Notes: generated by a model from the letters alone, not told the origin. 64,000 nt of DNA from Nocardia arizonensis (GCF_001310275.1 NZ_LGYZ01000106.1:1-64000); one strand, 5' to 3'. Numbered from the stretch's first letter, positions 1 to 8,215 are shown. Program-made: numbers and translations.

Positions 1-360
1 TTGCCCGTCGGGGATGGCCACGACCCAGCCTCGCTTGAGAGTGGATTCGATGCCGGCGAGGTCGTACTCGGCGCCGGTCGCGAGCAGTTGCGAGGGCGCG
101 CAATGCCCGCCGAGTCCGCGGAAAGGTGGGCAGTAGAGCAGGATCGCGCCAGTCCCTGGTTTCGGCTTGGTCTCAGGGATGAGGACGATCGCCGAGGCCG
201 CGATCGGCTGGGAGCGGGAATCGCTGGAGACGTAGACGAGTTGCCACGCCCCGGCCGCATCCGCCAGCTGCGGGACGAAAACCGGTCGCAGGCGCACGAT
301 GTCGCCCGGACGCGCCCCTTCAGGGAGAACGGGGGTGGTGTAGAAGTCGCTGATGGTCAT
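1..360 (-). CDS. LIP-family secretory lipase, N-terminal part only
   Basis: The frame begins at the ATG at 360 and is still open at base 1, so about 120 N-terminal residues are visible. The stretches RLRPVFVPQL, SQPIAASAIVLIP and GWVVAIPDG match the start of actinobacterial LIP lipases, which hydrolyse triacylglycerols or related esters. The catalytic GxSxG lies outside the window. GGAGGAAACC precedes the start, and the ATG overlaps the stop of the cutinase-like gene (ATGA), so the two are co-translated. No signal peptide is visible at this start, which is odd for a family that is usually exported. Confidence 0.8.
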   Translation of the reverse strand, partial: MTISDFYTTPVLPEGARPGDIVRLRPVFVPQLADAAGAWQLVYVSSDSRSQPIAASAIVLIPETKPKPGTGAILLYCPPFRGLGGHCAPSQLLATGAEYDLAGIESTLKRGWVVAIPDGQ

Positions 361-1607
361 TGGTTTCCTCCGGCGAGGTCGTGGGCAGCGGCGGTCAGCC
401 ACGCGGCCCCGCTGGCGATGTGCCCGGATGCGGCATAGCCGGTGTGGCGGGCAGGAATGTCGGTGTAGCGCAACAACACCGCAGGATTGGCCAAGTCGGC
501 GTTGTCGGAGACGAGCTGGCCCCACGCCTCCGACAGTCCCGCCGCCAGCGGCGGCAACGTGGCCAGCGGGTTGGCGGCGACCGTGGCCGTGATCTCGGCC
601 CACCGCGCGGTCGCGGCGGCGGTCTCGTCCGGGCCCGGTGCCGGGATACGCGAGTTGGCGGCCTCGGTGAGACGCTCGGCCAGACTCGCCGCGGGCACAT
701 AAGCCACCGTGCCGGGCCCGACATGGAAGTCGTTGAGCACCATCGTGGTCCAGGCATCCCCGAGCGCACCCGACAACAACGACTGGATCGAGCCGACGGC
801 GGCGATCGGGTCACGCAGGTCGGCCTGGGCGGCGATCTGCGCGGCGACCCGCAGCAAGGCGGCCCGGTCGGGTGCCGCGCAGCTTAGGTCACCCTCGACA
901 CAGATGTCGGCAACCCGGCCCGTCAACTCGCCGTAGTCGGCCCCGGACGTGGTGGCGATCCCGCCACCGGAAGCGACAGCCGAACTCAAGCTCACCCGCG
1001 ACACCGCCGCCCCGCTCGTCCCGGGGGGCGAGTCCGGAATCGTCTGCCCGGGGCGTCCCGCGATGACCGGTGAACCGGGGGCACGCTCGGGGTCGGAGTA
1101 CAGGATCACCGCGGCGACCCGCTGTGGCGCCACGGGGCCTTCCCCGGCCCCGACCATCTGCGCGAACCCCGAAGCGACCTGCGCGCCTTGGGAATAGCCG
1201 ACGATCGCCTGGGAGGTCCCGGGGCAGATCGCCGCAACATGCTCGGATTCGGCGAGCAGTGTGTTCAGCCCGGTGCTGGCCGAGGCCGCATAGGGGTCGG
1301 TGCCCCCACCGGTGCCCGGTGCGCCACCGAACGATGCCGGATAGCTGATGTAGGAACGTGCGATCAGACTCGGATCGGCGGCGGCCACCGGGCCGAGCAG
1401 GTGACCCAGCATCCCCGAGTCCGCGGTCGTCGAAGCGCTCGGCGAAGACTCTGAGGTCCCCTGCACACCGAGGACCCACAGAGCCGGGCAGCCTTGGCCG
1501 GCGACCTCGGGCTGCGCACTCGCAGGGCCCGCGCTCGTGGGGCCGAGGACAGCGGCGACGGTCGCGGCGGCGACGGTCGCGGCGGTGAGCAGGCGTAGCC
1601 CGGTCAT
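357..1607 (-). CDS. Cutinase-like secreted serine esterase
   Basis: The 416-residue product opens with a signal peptide ending near ASAQP (residues 28-33). The nucleophile motif GYSQG lies at residues 137-141 (Ser139), a late Asp sits in the Cys-flanked ICVEGDLSC segment, and a His occurs in the C-terminal half, as expected for the cutinase alpha/beta-hydrolase fold. Cutinases of mycolata cleave short- to medium-chain esters outside the cell. At over 400 residues it is about twice the usual cutinase length because of a C-terminal extension. The ATG at 1607 was chosen because it overlaps the upstream stop (ATGA). The open frame runs on to 2405 but that part is a shadow of the next gene. Confidence 0.82.
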   Translation of the reverse strand: MTGLRLLTAATVAAATVAAVLGPTSAGPASAQPEVAGQGCPALWVLGVQGTSESSPSASTTADSGMLGHLLGPVAAADPSLIARSYISYPASFGGAPGTGGGTDPYAASASTGLNTLLAESEHVAAICPGTSQAIVGYSQGAQVASGFAQMVGAGEGPVAPQRVAAVILYSDPERAPGSPVIAGRPGQTIPDSPPGTSGAAVSRVSLSSAVASGGGIATTSGADYGELTGRVADICVEGDLSCAAPDRAALLRVAAQIAAQADLRDPIAAVGSIQSLLSGALGDAWTTMVLNDFHVGPGTVAYVPAASLAERLTEAANSRIPAPGPDETAAATARWAEITATVAANPLATLPPLAAGLSEAWGQLVSDNADLANPAVLLRYTDIPARHTGYAASGHIASGAAWLTAAAHDLAGGNQ

Positions 1608-2506
1608 GGCTGCCCGACCCCCACCCCGGCACCGAACCCCGCACCGACCGTGCCACCGACCAACGCCCCCAGCGCTGCAGCAGGCACACCCGCGACGGCC
1701 GCCCCCGCTGCGGCACCGGCCGCCGCACCCAACGCGGTACCGGCCACACCGGAGGTGACGGTGCCGATCACCGGGATCGCGATCACGGTGCCGATGGCAG
1801 CTCCGGCGATTCCGCCGATCGTGCCTCCCGCGAGCCCTCCCACGACAGCACCGACTGCTGCCGCCGGGGCACCGGTGAGCGCGCCGCCGATCGCGCCACC
1901 GGCCCCGGCTCCGGCGACGGTGGCACCGGCGACGCGGTCCGAGCGCCCGGCGGGTAGCCCGACCGAGTCGAGGAAGGTCGCGGCCTGGGCTTCCAGGTCG
2001 GCGCTGACGGTGTTGATCGTGTCGCCGACCTCCGGCGGCAACCATTCGGGGTCGGGGAACACCGCCGTCCCGATCCGGATCGTGTCCGGGGGCGGTTCGA
2101 TCGGCGCGACCGGTTCCACCGGCTCCGGCGAGTGCAGTTCCATCAGATACACCGGCGGGGCGGGCGCGGGTGAGGGTTCCGGGCGCGGTTCCGGTCCGTT
2201 GCGGATCTCGGGCGGCTGTTCGACATACACCGGCGGTTCGACGGGGGCCGGAGGCGGTGCGGGAGTAGCGGTTCCGGGTTGGGCCGGGGCGGTGACGCCG
2301 GGCTGGTCCGCGATCGGGGCCAACGGCGCCATCGCACTCGCGGGCTGGGCGGCCAACACCATCAGCACAGGCACCGCACCCGCAGCGACCGCACGGCCAC
2401 CCCACAGCATCCAGCCCTCATGGCCTCGGCGAATGCACCGGCCTCCGGCACCGTAGAGCGGCCCTACGGACACGACCGCTGACGATGTAGCACTGTTTTT
2501 GGACAT
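1604..2506 (-). CDS. Exported Pro-rich, Ala/Gly-rich repeat protein
   Basis: The 300-residue product has a hydrophobic export segment at about residues 35-58 (ending ASAMA), then a Pro/Glu-rich linker (60-140), a short ordered stretch around 150-185, and a C-terminal half made almost only of Gly, Ala and Val in GAAxGA(A)-type repeats. Glycine-zipper segments of this kind tend to insert into membranes or self-associate. AAAGGAGTC precedes the ATG at 2506. It is coupled by ATGA to the cutinase-like gene, so it may help surface display of the two esterases (inference). I do not recognise a family with confidence. Confidence 0.75.
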   Translation of the reverse strand: MSKNSATSSAVVSVGPLYGAGGRCIRRGHEGWMLWGGRAVAAGAVPVLMVLAAQPASAMAPLAPIADQPGVTAPAQPGTATPAPPPAPVEPPVYVEQPPEIRNGPEPRPEPSPAPAPPVYLMELHSPEPVEPVAPIEPPPDTIRIGTAVFPDPEWLPPEVGDTINTVSADLEAQAATFLDSVGLPAGRSDRVAGATVAGAGAGGAIGGALTGAPAAAVGAVVGGLAGGTIGGIAGAAIGTVIAIPVIGTVTSGVAGTALGAAAGAAAGAAVAGVPAAALGALVGGTVGAGFGAGVGVGQP

Positions 2507-2590
2507 GACAAATGACTCCTTTCAGGTAAAGGAAGGAATGAAGGAATGAAGCAGAGAAGTAATAGGAAGTTTGAGGCGAATGAAGCGGCC

Positions 2591-2628
2591 GATCCCCGCC
2601 GGGAGATTCCCAGCTCCCGGCGGGGATC
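2591..2628 (-). terminator. 15-bp perfect stem hairpin
   Basis: The arms GATCCCCGCCGGGAG and its exact complement (2614-2628) flank an 8-base loop. It lies between the 31-residue peptide gene and the 300-residue gene on the minus strand. It could end the short transcript or attenuate read-through into the lipase operon. Confidence 0.6.
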
Positions 2629-2646
2629 GCAGCCGGGAGGCTTAGC

Positions 2647-2678
2647 TGATCATATTTTGAGTAGTCAAAAAATGATCA
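2647..2678 (-). terminator. A/T-rich 14-bp stem hairpin after the 31-residue peptide
   Basis: Arms at 2647-2660 and 2665-2678 pair with one mismatch around a GTAG loop. The stem begins 8 bases past the peptide stop on the minus strand, a position expected of a terminator or mRNA-stabilising stem. An A/T-rich stem stands out in this GC-rich genome. Confidence 0.55.
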
Positions 2679-2685
2679 GCCCAGA

Positions 2686-2781
2686 TCAGAAGAACGGCAG
2701 CACCTGCGTGGCGATTGCCAGCACGTTCGAGACCAGTGACGCACCGGCGCTGAGAACCGACAGGATGGTGTAGAGGTCCAT
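2686..2781 (-). CDS. 31-residue hydrophobic peptide (possible small porin-like peptide)
   Basis: The ATG at 2781 follows GGAAAGGGAAG at good spacing and the frame stops with TGA at 2686. The peptide begins MDLYTILSVLSAG and ends TQVLPFF. It has no signal peptide, a single Asp, no basic residue, and four Ser in a hydrophobic helix. Mycolata make very small cell-wall channel peptides without signal peptides (PorA and PorH of Corynebacterium), some mycoloylated at Ser, and the VLSAGAS stretch resembles the VLSGSG region of PorA as I remember it. That link is inference from size, composition and context. It could instead be a leader peptide. Two hairpins follow directly. Confidence 0.5.
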   Translation of the reverse strand: MDLYTILSVLSAGASLVSNVLAIATQVLPFF

Positions 2782-3171
2782 GACTTCCCTTTCCGAGGAG
2801 GAGCGATTGCCTCACCATCACAACCCCGAAAACCACTGGTGCGCCACCCTTTTGACGGGGACAAAAATCGGTACCATTTTCCGTCCCCCCACGCACACAC
2901 GGGGTGGCCTGCACCGATCAGCGAAACAGGTACAAAAAGTGTCACCAAAGAAATTTTCCGGCGGGTGTCCCGCACCGGAGAAAGGGTGCCCTGAACACTC
3001 CGTGCGCCCCGCGCGGAGGTCCGTAGCTAATTGTCAGCCAGGTCACAGTGAATGATCGGTGGCCGGGCTGTTCCCTTTCTGGTAGAAGTTAATCAACTCG
3101 GGGGAGTTAACCCTTCAACCTATCGCGTGGTGGAGGGGCGACGGAAGACTCAAATAGGAGGGGCTTGACAC
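2782..3171. promoter_or_regulatory. Divergent intergenic region, 390 bases
   Basis: No convincing gene lies here. It must hold the promoters for the 31-residue peptide (minus) and the first MmyB-type regulator (plus). It is richer in A/T than its surroundings, with runs such as ACAAAAAG and AAATTTTCC. An interrupted dyad, AACTC-GGGG-GAGTT inside GTTAA...TTAAC, sits at 3088-3111 and could be an operator of the regulator. A strong AGGAGGGG lies about 8 bases before the start at 3172. Confidence 0.4.
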
Positions 3172-4005
3172 ATGAACCGGCGGACCGGCTCGACCCGGCG
3201 ACCGCGGCGAGGCAAGGCCCGCCGCACCACATCTGAGCTACCCGACCTGCGCCGATGGGTCCGACAAGTCCGCGAGGCCCGGGGCCTGACCCGGGCCGAG
3301 GCCGCCGGCCGACTCCAGGTCAGCGAGGACCTGATCAAGAAGATCGAACTCGGCACCCACCCGGCCTCCCCGACCGTTCTCGAACAGATCATCACCGGCT
3401 ACGAACTCGACAAATCCCAGGCCCGCCACACCCGCGAACTCGCCGAACCACCGACACCGCTGCCTTCGATCGAGGAGCTACGAGCCCGCCCCGTTGCCTG
3501 CGAGCACCACACGACGTTGCGCCGCCTCGATGAACGAGGCTGGGTCGGCGCGTATCTCGACCCCTTGTGGAACGTGGTCTACGCCAACGAACGCTTCCGC
3601 GCAGAGCTGCCCGACCTCGCCGACTACGACAATAACCTCAGCCAGTGGTTCTTCCACCCCGGCAGCACCACACCCACCGCCGAGCCGTGCGTTGTGCACT
3701 GGGATGCCGCCGCCGCGTACATGGTCGCGTCCCTGCGCGTGAAGTTCGGCATCTACCGCCACAGTGCCCGTGCACGGGACCTGCACGAGACACTCAGCGC
3801 AGCAGCGCCTTTCCGGCAGTTGTGGACCGGCAGCACCGAGGTCGCCTACGGCCACAAAACCGTGCACCCCATGCAGGTACGTGATCCCGACACCGGCGAA
3901 GAATGCACCATCCGCATCCACCTCGGCGTCGGGGCGGAAGGTCCTCCCGACCTGCGGTTCTGCTTCGTCTATCCCGACCCGTGCGAGGGGCCTCGCAGCA
4001 TCTGA
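3172..4005 (+). CDS. XRE/MmyB-type transcriptional regulator
   Basis: The 277-residue product has a basic N-terminus, an XRE helix-turn-helix at about residues 25-85 (VREARGLTRAEAAGRLQVSE, then IKKIELG) and a MmyB-like ligand-binding domain from about 100 to the end. The GAYLDPLWNVVYANERF segment is typical of that PAS-like domain, which can bind fatty acids in characterised members. It is the first gene of a three-gene set with a 42-residue ORF and a paralogous regulator. AGGAGGGG supports the start. The ligand is unknown. Confidence 0.85.
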   Translation: MNRRTGSTRRPRRGKARRTTSELPDLRRWVRQVREARGLTRAEAAGRLQVSEDLIKKIELGTHPASPTVLEQIITGYELDKSQARHTRELAEPPTPLPSIEELRARPVACEHHTTLRRLDERGWVGAYLDPLWNVVYANERFRAELPDLADYDNNLSQWFFHPGSTTPTAEPCVVHWDAAAAYMVASLRVKFGIYRHSARARDLHETLSAAAPFRQLWTGSTEVAYGHKTVHPMQVRDPDTGEECTIRIHLGVGAEGPPDLRFCFVYPDPCEGPRSI

Positions 4006-4076
4006 CCTTTCCACCGCACCCACGACCTCTCCCCCGGATGTCCCGGAGGAGCACAACCGAACAAAGGAGTATCGCC

Positions 4077-4205
4077 ATGAACGGCATCCCTCAGCGCACC
4101 CGCCATCGCGGAGCCGATCCGGACGTCCTCAACCAGCCACCGGCACCCTGTGCTGCGCTCGGCGTCGACATCGTCCTCATCCCGCCGCAGAAGCGAGACA
4201 ACTGA
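4077..4205 (+). CDS. 42-residue ORF between two MmyB-type regulators
   Basis: The ATG follows AAAGGAGTATCGCC, one of the better ribosome sites here, and the stop TGA is separated from the next ATG by a single base, so it is translationally coupled to the second regulator. The peptide is polar, rich in Pro and Arg at first, and ends ALGVDIVLIPPQKRDN. There is no signal peptide or membrane segment. I do not recognise it. The position suggests a partner, modulator or coupling peptide for the two regulators (inference). Confidence 0.55.
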   Translation: MNGIPQRTRHRGADPDVLNQPPAPCAALGVDIVLIPPQKRDN

Positions 4206-4206
4206 C

Positions 4207-4974
4207 ATGTCCCTCGTGCTATCCGGGATGCCCGACTTCCACGACACCGTGGAGTTCCTGCGCCACAAGCGCCAGCTATCCCGCGAGTCCACCGCCAACA
4301 AAGCAGGATTCAGCATTTCCCGCCTCAACGAGGTCATCCAGAACCGCACCCAGCCAGGACCCAAGCTGAAGAAGGGACTGTTCGCCTTCTTCGACCTCAC
4401 CCCCACTCAACAGCGCCACCTGCAAGACCTGCTTCGCCCCTCCGCCGAGCTACCCCCGCTCACCGGCCTGCGTCAGTACCTCACCGATCAGGGAGTCCAT
4501 CACCACCTCGACTACCTCGACCAATGCGAGGTCATGGGCGCCTACCTCGACCCACTCCAGAACGTCCTACACGGCAACAAGGTCTTCTACCGGATCATGC
4601 CCGGCCTCGACGACGCCGACCACAACATCGGGCGGTGGATGTGCTCACCCACCGCCCGCGACCTCGTCGAGGACTGGCACGAACACCTGCTCCACCACAT
4701 CCGCCGCCTGCGCGCCTCGCTCGGCCGCTACCGCGACGCACCCCGAGCACAAGCACTGTTCCAGACACTGCGCAACAACCCCGAGTTCCGAGCCGCATGG
4801 GACTCCACACCCCTACAGGTCAGCTACAACTCGCACCGGTCGACGCCACTGCGTCTCCACCACCCCGACAACGAACACCCGATCCACCTGAATCTCGAAA
4901 TCGACCAATACGGCGCATGTTTCGAGATCCTGTCCGTCCACGGCCTCTACAACACACACGCCATCGCATCCTGA
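4207..4974 (+). CDS. Second MmyB-type regulator (paralogue)
   Basis: The 255-residue product has an HTH-like N-terminus (KRQLSRESTANKAGFSISRLNEVI, a looser XRE helix pair) and a MmyB-like domain containing MGAYLDPLQNVLHGNKVFYR, parallel to GAYLDPLWNVVYANERFR in the first regulator. The ATG at 4207 was chosen because it lies one base after the stop of the 42-residue ORF; upstream in-frame ATGs would overlap that ORF. Two divergent copies in one operon may form a heteromer or sense two ligands (inference). A 12-bp hairpin follows. Confidence 0.75.
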   Translation: MSLVLSGMPDFHDTVEFLRHKRQLSRESTANKAGFSISRLNEVIQNRTQPGPKLKKGLFAFFDLTPTQQRHLQDLLRPSAELPPLTGLRQYLTDQGVHHHLDYLDQCEVMGAYLDPLQNVLHGNKVFYRIMPGLDDADHNIGRWMCSPTARDLVEDWHEHLLHHIRRLRASLGRYRDAPRAQALFQTLRNNPEFRAAWDSTPLQVSYNSHRSTPLRLHHPDNEHPIHLNLEIDQYGACFEILSVHGLYNTHAIAS

Positions 4975-5006
4975 GGCGACCTGGCCACCGAGCCACATCG
5001 GAGCGC

Positions 5007-5038
5007 CGCCGGGCGAGGCGGGCAACCCTCGCCCGGCG
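5007..5038 (+). terminator. 12-bp GC-rich hairpin ending the MmyB operon
   Basis: The arms CGCCGGGCGAGG and CCTCGCCCGGCG pair perfectly around 8 bases, starting 32 bases after the stop of the second regulator. There is no U-tract, as is usual in actinomycetes. Confidence 0.6.
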
Positions 5039-5189
5039 TGTAGGCGTAGTGATGGTGTAGACCGGCAATGCCCTCCGCAGACTGCCATGATGGGCTCATG
5101 ACTGACCGAACTCGGGTGCTGAATGCCATCGTGACCGTCGCACCGCCAGCGCTGGCTTCTGCAGGCTCCGCTACCGTCTGCGAGGATCG

Positions 5190-5933
5190 ATGAACATGGC
5201 TGAGGCACGGACGGGGCTGATCATCTGGGATGTGGACGGCACGCTCATTCCTGCGGACTTGCGGTGGCTACGGCGAGCAGTCTCCCGTACCTACGACATC
5301 GAAGAGTCGGCAGTCGTGTTCCCCGCTGCGCGGATACATGGTTACACCGATGAGTCCATCGTCGTGGACACGGCCATAGCCTCGGGCGTCACCAGCGAGA
5401 CCGCCGAAGAAGGATTCAGTCGGTACGCCGAGGTGCTGATGCAGGTCATGAAGCAGGGAGAGGCTGAACTCGCCCGCGACCAGGCAGCATATCCGGGTGC
5501 CGCCCAAACGATCGCTACTTTGGCGGAGCACGGGTACGTCCAGACGGCGCTCACGGGGAACTTGCGTGTGTCGGCAGAATTCAAACTGGCCGTGGCGGGC
5601 CTGGATACCCACCTCGACCTCGAGGTCGGTGCGTTCGGCTCGGACGCGCGTGATCGGTTCGACCTGCCTGCGTTCGTCGCCGACCGGTACAAGGCGAAGT
5701 ACCGGCACTCCATTGAGCCCGCGCGGACCGTCATCATCGGCGATGCGGCAAACGACATTGCCACTGCTCGGCACGCCGGATTCAGAGTTGTCGCGGTTGC
5801 CCACCGGATTAGCTCGGAGCAGCTGTGGGAACACTCGCCGGATGCGGTCGTGGATCGGCTGGATCCATACGAGGTTCTCGAAGCAATCCGTTCGGTACAG
5901 ACGATCCGATCGTCCGCCCAGCTCGACCGCTAG
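5190..5933 (+). CDS. HAD-superfamily phosphatase (phosphoglycolate phosphatase-like)
   Basis: The 247-residue protein has motif I DVDGT (Asp14, Asp16), motif II ALTGN, and motif IV IIGDAANDI, with an alpha-helical cap between motifs I and II (about residues 25-95). This is the arrangement of Gph-like HAD hydrolases that dephosphorylate small phosphate esters. The substrate cannot be told. The start may instead be the ATG at 5199. It converges on the HTH-TPR gene with a 4-base stop overlap. Its G+C appears lower than that of neighbouring genes, hinting at separate acquisition. Confidence 0.8.
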   Translation: MNMAEARTGLIIWDVDGTLIPADLRWLRRAVSRTYDIEESAVVFPAARIHGYTDESIVVDTAIASGVTSETAEEGFSRYAEVLMQVMKQGEAELARDQAAYPGAAQTIATLAEHGYVQTALTGNLRVSAEFKLAVAGLDTHLDLEVGAFGSDARDRFDLPAFVADRYKAKYRHSIEPARTVIIGDAANDIATARHAGFRVVAVAHRISSEQLWEHSPDAVVDRLDPYEVLEAIRSVQTIRSSAQLDR

Positions 5934-7342
5934 GTGGAGATTTCGCCTACTCGCTCCATCAAAGCGAGGACCGGCTTTTCGTTCTGCCAGGGAGCCATCC
6001 TCTCGATAGCACATTGCGCACGTTCGAGTCCACGACGATTGCCCATGGTCGCCAGATCCTCGTAGGTCTCACCGAGCACCCTGCAACCCTCGTCCAGCTC
6101 TCCTGACAGCGCGTACGCGCTGGCTAGGTCGACGCGCGCCGCCAGCGCGACGTTAGGGCTGTCCATATCAGGCGAGTCCTGCGCGGCGGTAAGGGCGGCG
6201 ATAGCGCGTTTCGGTTGCCCGAGCAGGAGCTGGCAGGTGCCGACATAGACTTGGATCCGGGTGCTGTTCCAGTCGCTGAACAGGCCGGAGCGGTCATCTT
6301 CATCGATGCTCTCCGCGGCGCGCTGGGCGCGAGTCAACGCTTCCTCGCATTCATCCCGCAAGTCCAGCACCGCATAAGCCTGCGCCTGCTCAGCACCGAT
6401 CCGTGCTCGCGCCGCAGGTGGCAAGAAGGCGGAGAGACCGGCTGCCTCATTGAGTACTCGGAGCCCGATGACCACGTCACCGTCCGAACTGATCAATGTC
6501 GCCGCATCTGACCGGAGATTGCTTTCGAAAATTCGTGCGATACCGCCCATCGTTTTGTCCTGGAGCTGGTCTGCAAGCTTTCGGGCAAACGCGGCATGGG
6601 TCAGTGCCATCGACCGGTCACCGATGGCGCTCCACACCCGGCTCGCCACAACGGATGTCTCGCCCAGCAGCGCCCCCGCCCGCCGCTTGATCACATCGTC
6701 GGTCGCAGCTCGAAACAACGACGCGACAGCATCTCGGTGGGCCTCGATCGGGCCGATCAACGCATCCGGTGCCAAACTCTGACGCTGACCAGCCAGCAGA
6801 TCGGTCACGGCAGCGAAACTGCGGAGGGAACTCGGCGCAGCCCGCGTTCGCATCAATGCCGCAGCCTCTTCCACTTCCAACACATCGATTGCCGGGTGAT
6901 CGGTCCCGACCAGCACCGAACTGCTGATCGGTGCGAGGTTAGGTGTCGGCACGGAGTAGTCATTGCCCCCGGCCAGCGGAACATCTGTTCTCACCAACGC
7001 TGACTCAAGGGCCGGGGCCATGTCAGCACTGGGCACACCGGCGTTCGAGCCAGATTTGCTTCTACGCGCAGCTTTCGGGTGCCGTGCTCGCCACGCGGCT
7101 TCTCCTTCGGCCACAATCTGCTCGAACCGTTCCCGGTCTTCCGGGGTTGCACGTTGGGCGTAGGCGGTGTCCAGGATCGATTGGGTCTGCGCGCGGAGTT
7201 TGACCGCGCTCAGTCCCACCTTCCAATTGCTGACCGTGGTGGTTTCGATTCCGAGCATCGTGGCGAACTGCCGGATCGGCAGTCTCATGGCCTCTTGCAG
7301 CACGGCTGCTTCGAAGCCGGTCCATGCCCGCCCTCGTATCAT
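5930..7342 (-). CDS. HTH-TPR transcriptional regulator
   Basis: The 470-residue protein starts with an HTH segment (about residues 18-55, IRQFATMLGIETTTVSNWK) and then a Ser/Pro-rich linker. The rest is alpha-helical with TPR-like helical pairs (about 170-460, e.g. CQLLLGQPKRAIAALTAAQ). It resembles the HTH-plus-TPR regulators of actinomycetes that bind a peptide or small partner, and a specific ligand cannot be assigned. The ATG at 7342 faces the small-gene operon at 7536 divergently. A direct repeat at 7386-7405 between them is a good operator candidate. Confidence 0.75.
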   Translation of the reverse strand: MIRGRAWTGFEAAVLQEAMRLPIRQFATMLGIETTTVSNWKVGLSAVKLRAQTQSILDTAYAQRATPEDRERFEQIVAEGEAAWRARHPKAARRSKSGSNAGVPSADMAPALESALVRTDVPLAGGNDYSVPTPNLAPISSSVLVGTDHPAIDVLEVEEAAALMRTRAAPSSLRSFAAVTDLLAGQRQSLAPDALIGPIEAHRDAVASLFRAATDDVIKRRAGALLGETSVVASRVWSAIGDRSMALTHAAFARKLADQLQDKTMGGIARIFESNLRSDAATLISSDGDVVIGLRVLNEAAGLSAFLPPAARARIGAEQAQAYAVLDLRDECEEALTRAQRAAESIDEDDRSGLFSDWNSTRIQVYVGTCQLLLGQPKRAIAALTAAQDSPDMDSPNVALAARVDLASAYALSGELDEGCRVLGETYEDLATMGNRRGLERAQCAIERMAPWQNEKPVLALMERVGEIST

Positions 7343-7385
7343 TCGGCCCCCTCATTCCCGCTCCTGAACTGGGAAATGCCTACGG

Positions 7386-7405
7386 TACGCCAACGCTACG
7401 CCAAC
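7386..7405. promoter_or_regulatory. Direct repeat TACGCCAAC x2, one helical turn apart
   Basis: Two identical 9-mers start at 7386 and 7397, 11 bases apart, within the divergent promoter region of the HTH-TPR regulator. Same-face tandem sites are typical operators, so autoregulation is the simplest reading. Confidence 0.45.
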
Positions 7406-7535
7406 ACTCTGCGGTTCCTCCCGATACCGCTGGCGGGCCACGATTTTCAGCAGGAACCCGTTTTCGTGGGAGGCCGAGGCGCAACCGCCCGATCCGACTT
7501 CCCTCGACGTTGGAAAGCCCTCAGGGAGGCCGCGC

Positions 7536-7736
7536 ATGAACGGCAGCAACGAGCCGAACTCACCCCAGTCCGCGGCGAGACAGGCCGACGTGGGTGAGTC
7601 GGCCGGCGCCCTCGCCAATCCCGAGATCACCCACGGCTTCGATTGCACACTGTCGACTCTGGTCCGGCAGCTCGACGCGATGACGATCGCCGGATGGGTC
7701 ACCAGCGTGGCCGAACCGTCCGGGGAGTTGCGATGA
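7536..7736 (+). CDS. Small hypothetical protein, 66 residues
   Basis: AGGGAGG lies 6 bases before the ATG at 7536. The product is soluble and acidic with no recognised motif (C-terminal half LSTLVRQLDAMTIAGWVTSV). It is the first of three plus-strand genes that overlap by 4 bases each (ATGA), so it is likely co-translated with the next two. The minus-strand open frame over this stretch is a shadow. Confidence 0.55.
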   Translation: MNGSNEPNSPQSAARQADVGESAGALANPEITHGFDCTLSTLVRQLDAMTIAGWVTSVAEPSGELR

Positions 7737-8215
7737 CGCCGATCAGCACGCCGGTGCAGCCGTTCACCGAGTCTCCCCACAGCCGGTGCGAGTTCTACCG
7801 TCGCATGTGCTCGCTGCCGACCGTGGTCGACCCTCAGACGGGGCGGATCACGATGAAGGCCGGGTCTCTCGTCGGGGCGGTGATGATGCCGACCGGACTG
7901 GCGCAACAGGTCAAGAACAGCCTCGATCTGCGCGGTGTCGCTCCGCTGTCGATCATCGGCCACCCCAGCGCGGGAATGTGGACGTTCTTGGTGCGAGCCG
8001 ACATGCGGCCCATCGCCGACCCTGCCGAAGTCGCGCAGCTGCGGAACGCCCGGGTGGTGGTCATCCGCGACGGAGACATCGCCCTGCCCTCCCCGGTACC
8101 GGACCAGCTGATGATCCGCACCTGGATCTCCCCGGCGACCGGCACATTCCGGCCCTCCGGCGAAGTGGTGATCGAATGCGCCCGAGCACTCCTACCCCGG
8201 ACGGATCGGAAATGA
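7733..8215 (+). CDS. Conserved hypothetical protein of unknown function
   Basis: The 160-residue protein starts MTPISTPVQPFTESPHSRCEF. It has a beta-rich body with MKAGSLVGAVMMP, IIGHPSAGMWTFLV and WISPATGTFRPSGEVV. Similar small proteins occur in Nocardia and related genomes, sometimes misnamed as RNA polymerase subunits. The HPxxxxWTFLV segment recalls short modules next to primase-polymerase domains, but the catalytic residues of such domains are not visible. It is coupled by ATGA on both sides. Function unknown. Confidence 0.6.
   Translation: MTPISTPVQPFTESPHSRCEFYRRMCSLPTVVDPQTGRITMKAGSLVGAVMMPTGLAQQVKNSLDLRGVAPLSIIGHPSAGMWTFLVRADMRPIADPAEVAQLRNARVVVIRDGDIALPSPVPDQLMIRTWISPATGTFRPSGEVVIECARALLPRTDRK

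Noticed and set aside
357..2405. A 682-codon minus-strand frame covering two genes
   Set aside because: Its upstream part is Arg-rich shadow sequence; the real start is the ATG at 1607 where a signal peptide begins and the ATGA overlap lies.
2676..2975. A minus-strand frame with a signal-like N-terminus
   Set aside because: It overlaps the 31-residue peptide in another frame, has no ribosome site and loses protein-like character after the first 30 residues.
7352..7963. A 203-codon minus-strand frame
   Set aside because: Composition is shadow-like and the plus strand carries three coupled genes with a good ribosome site.
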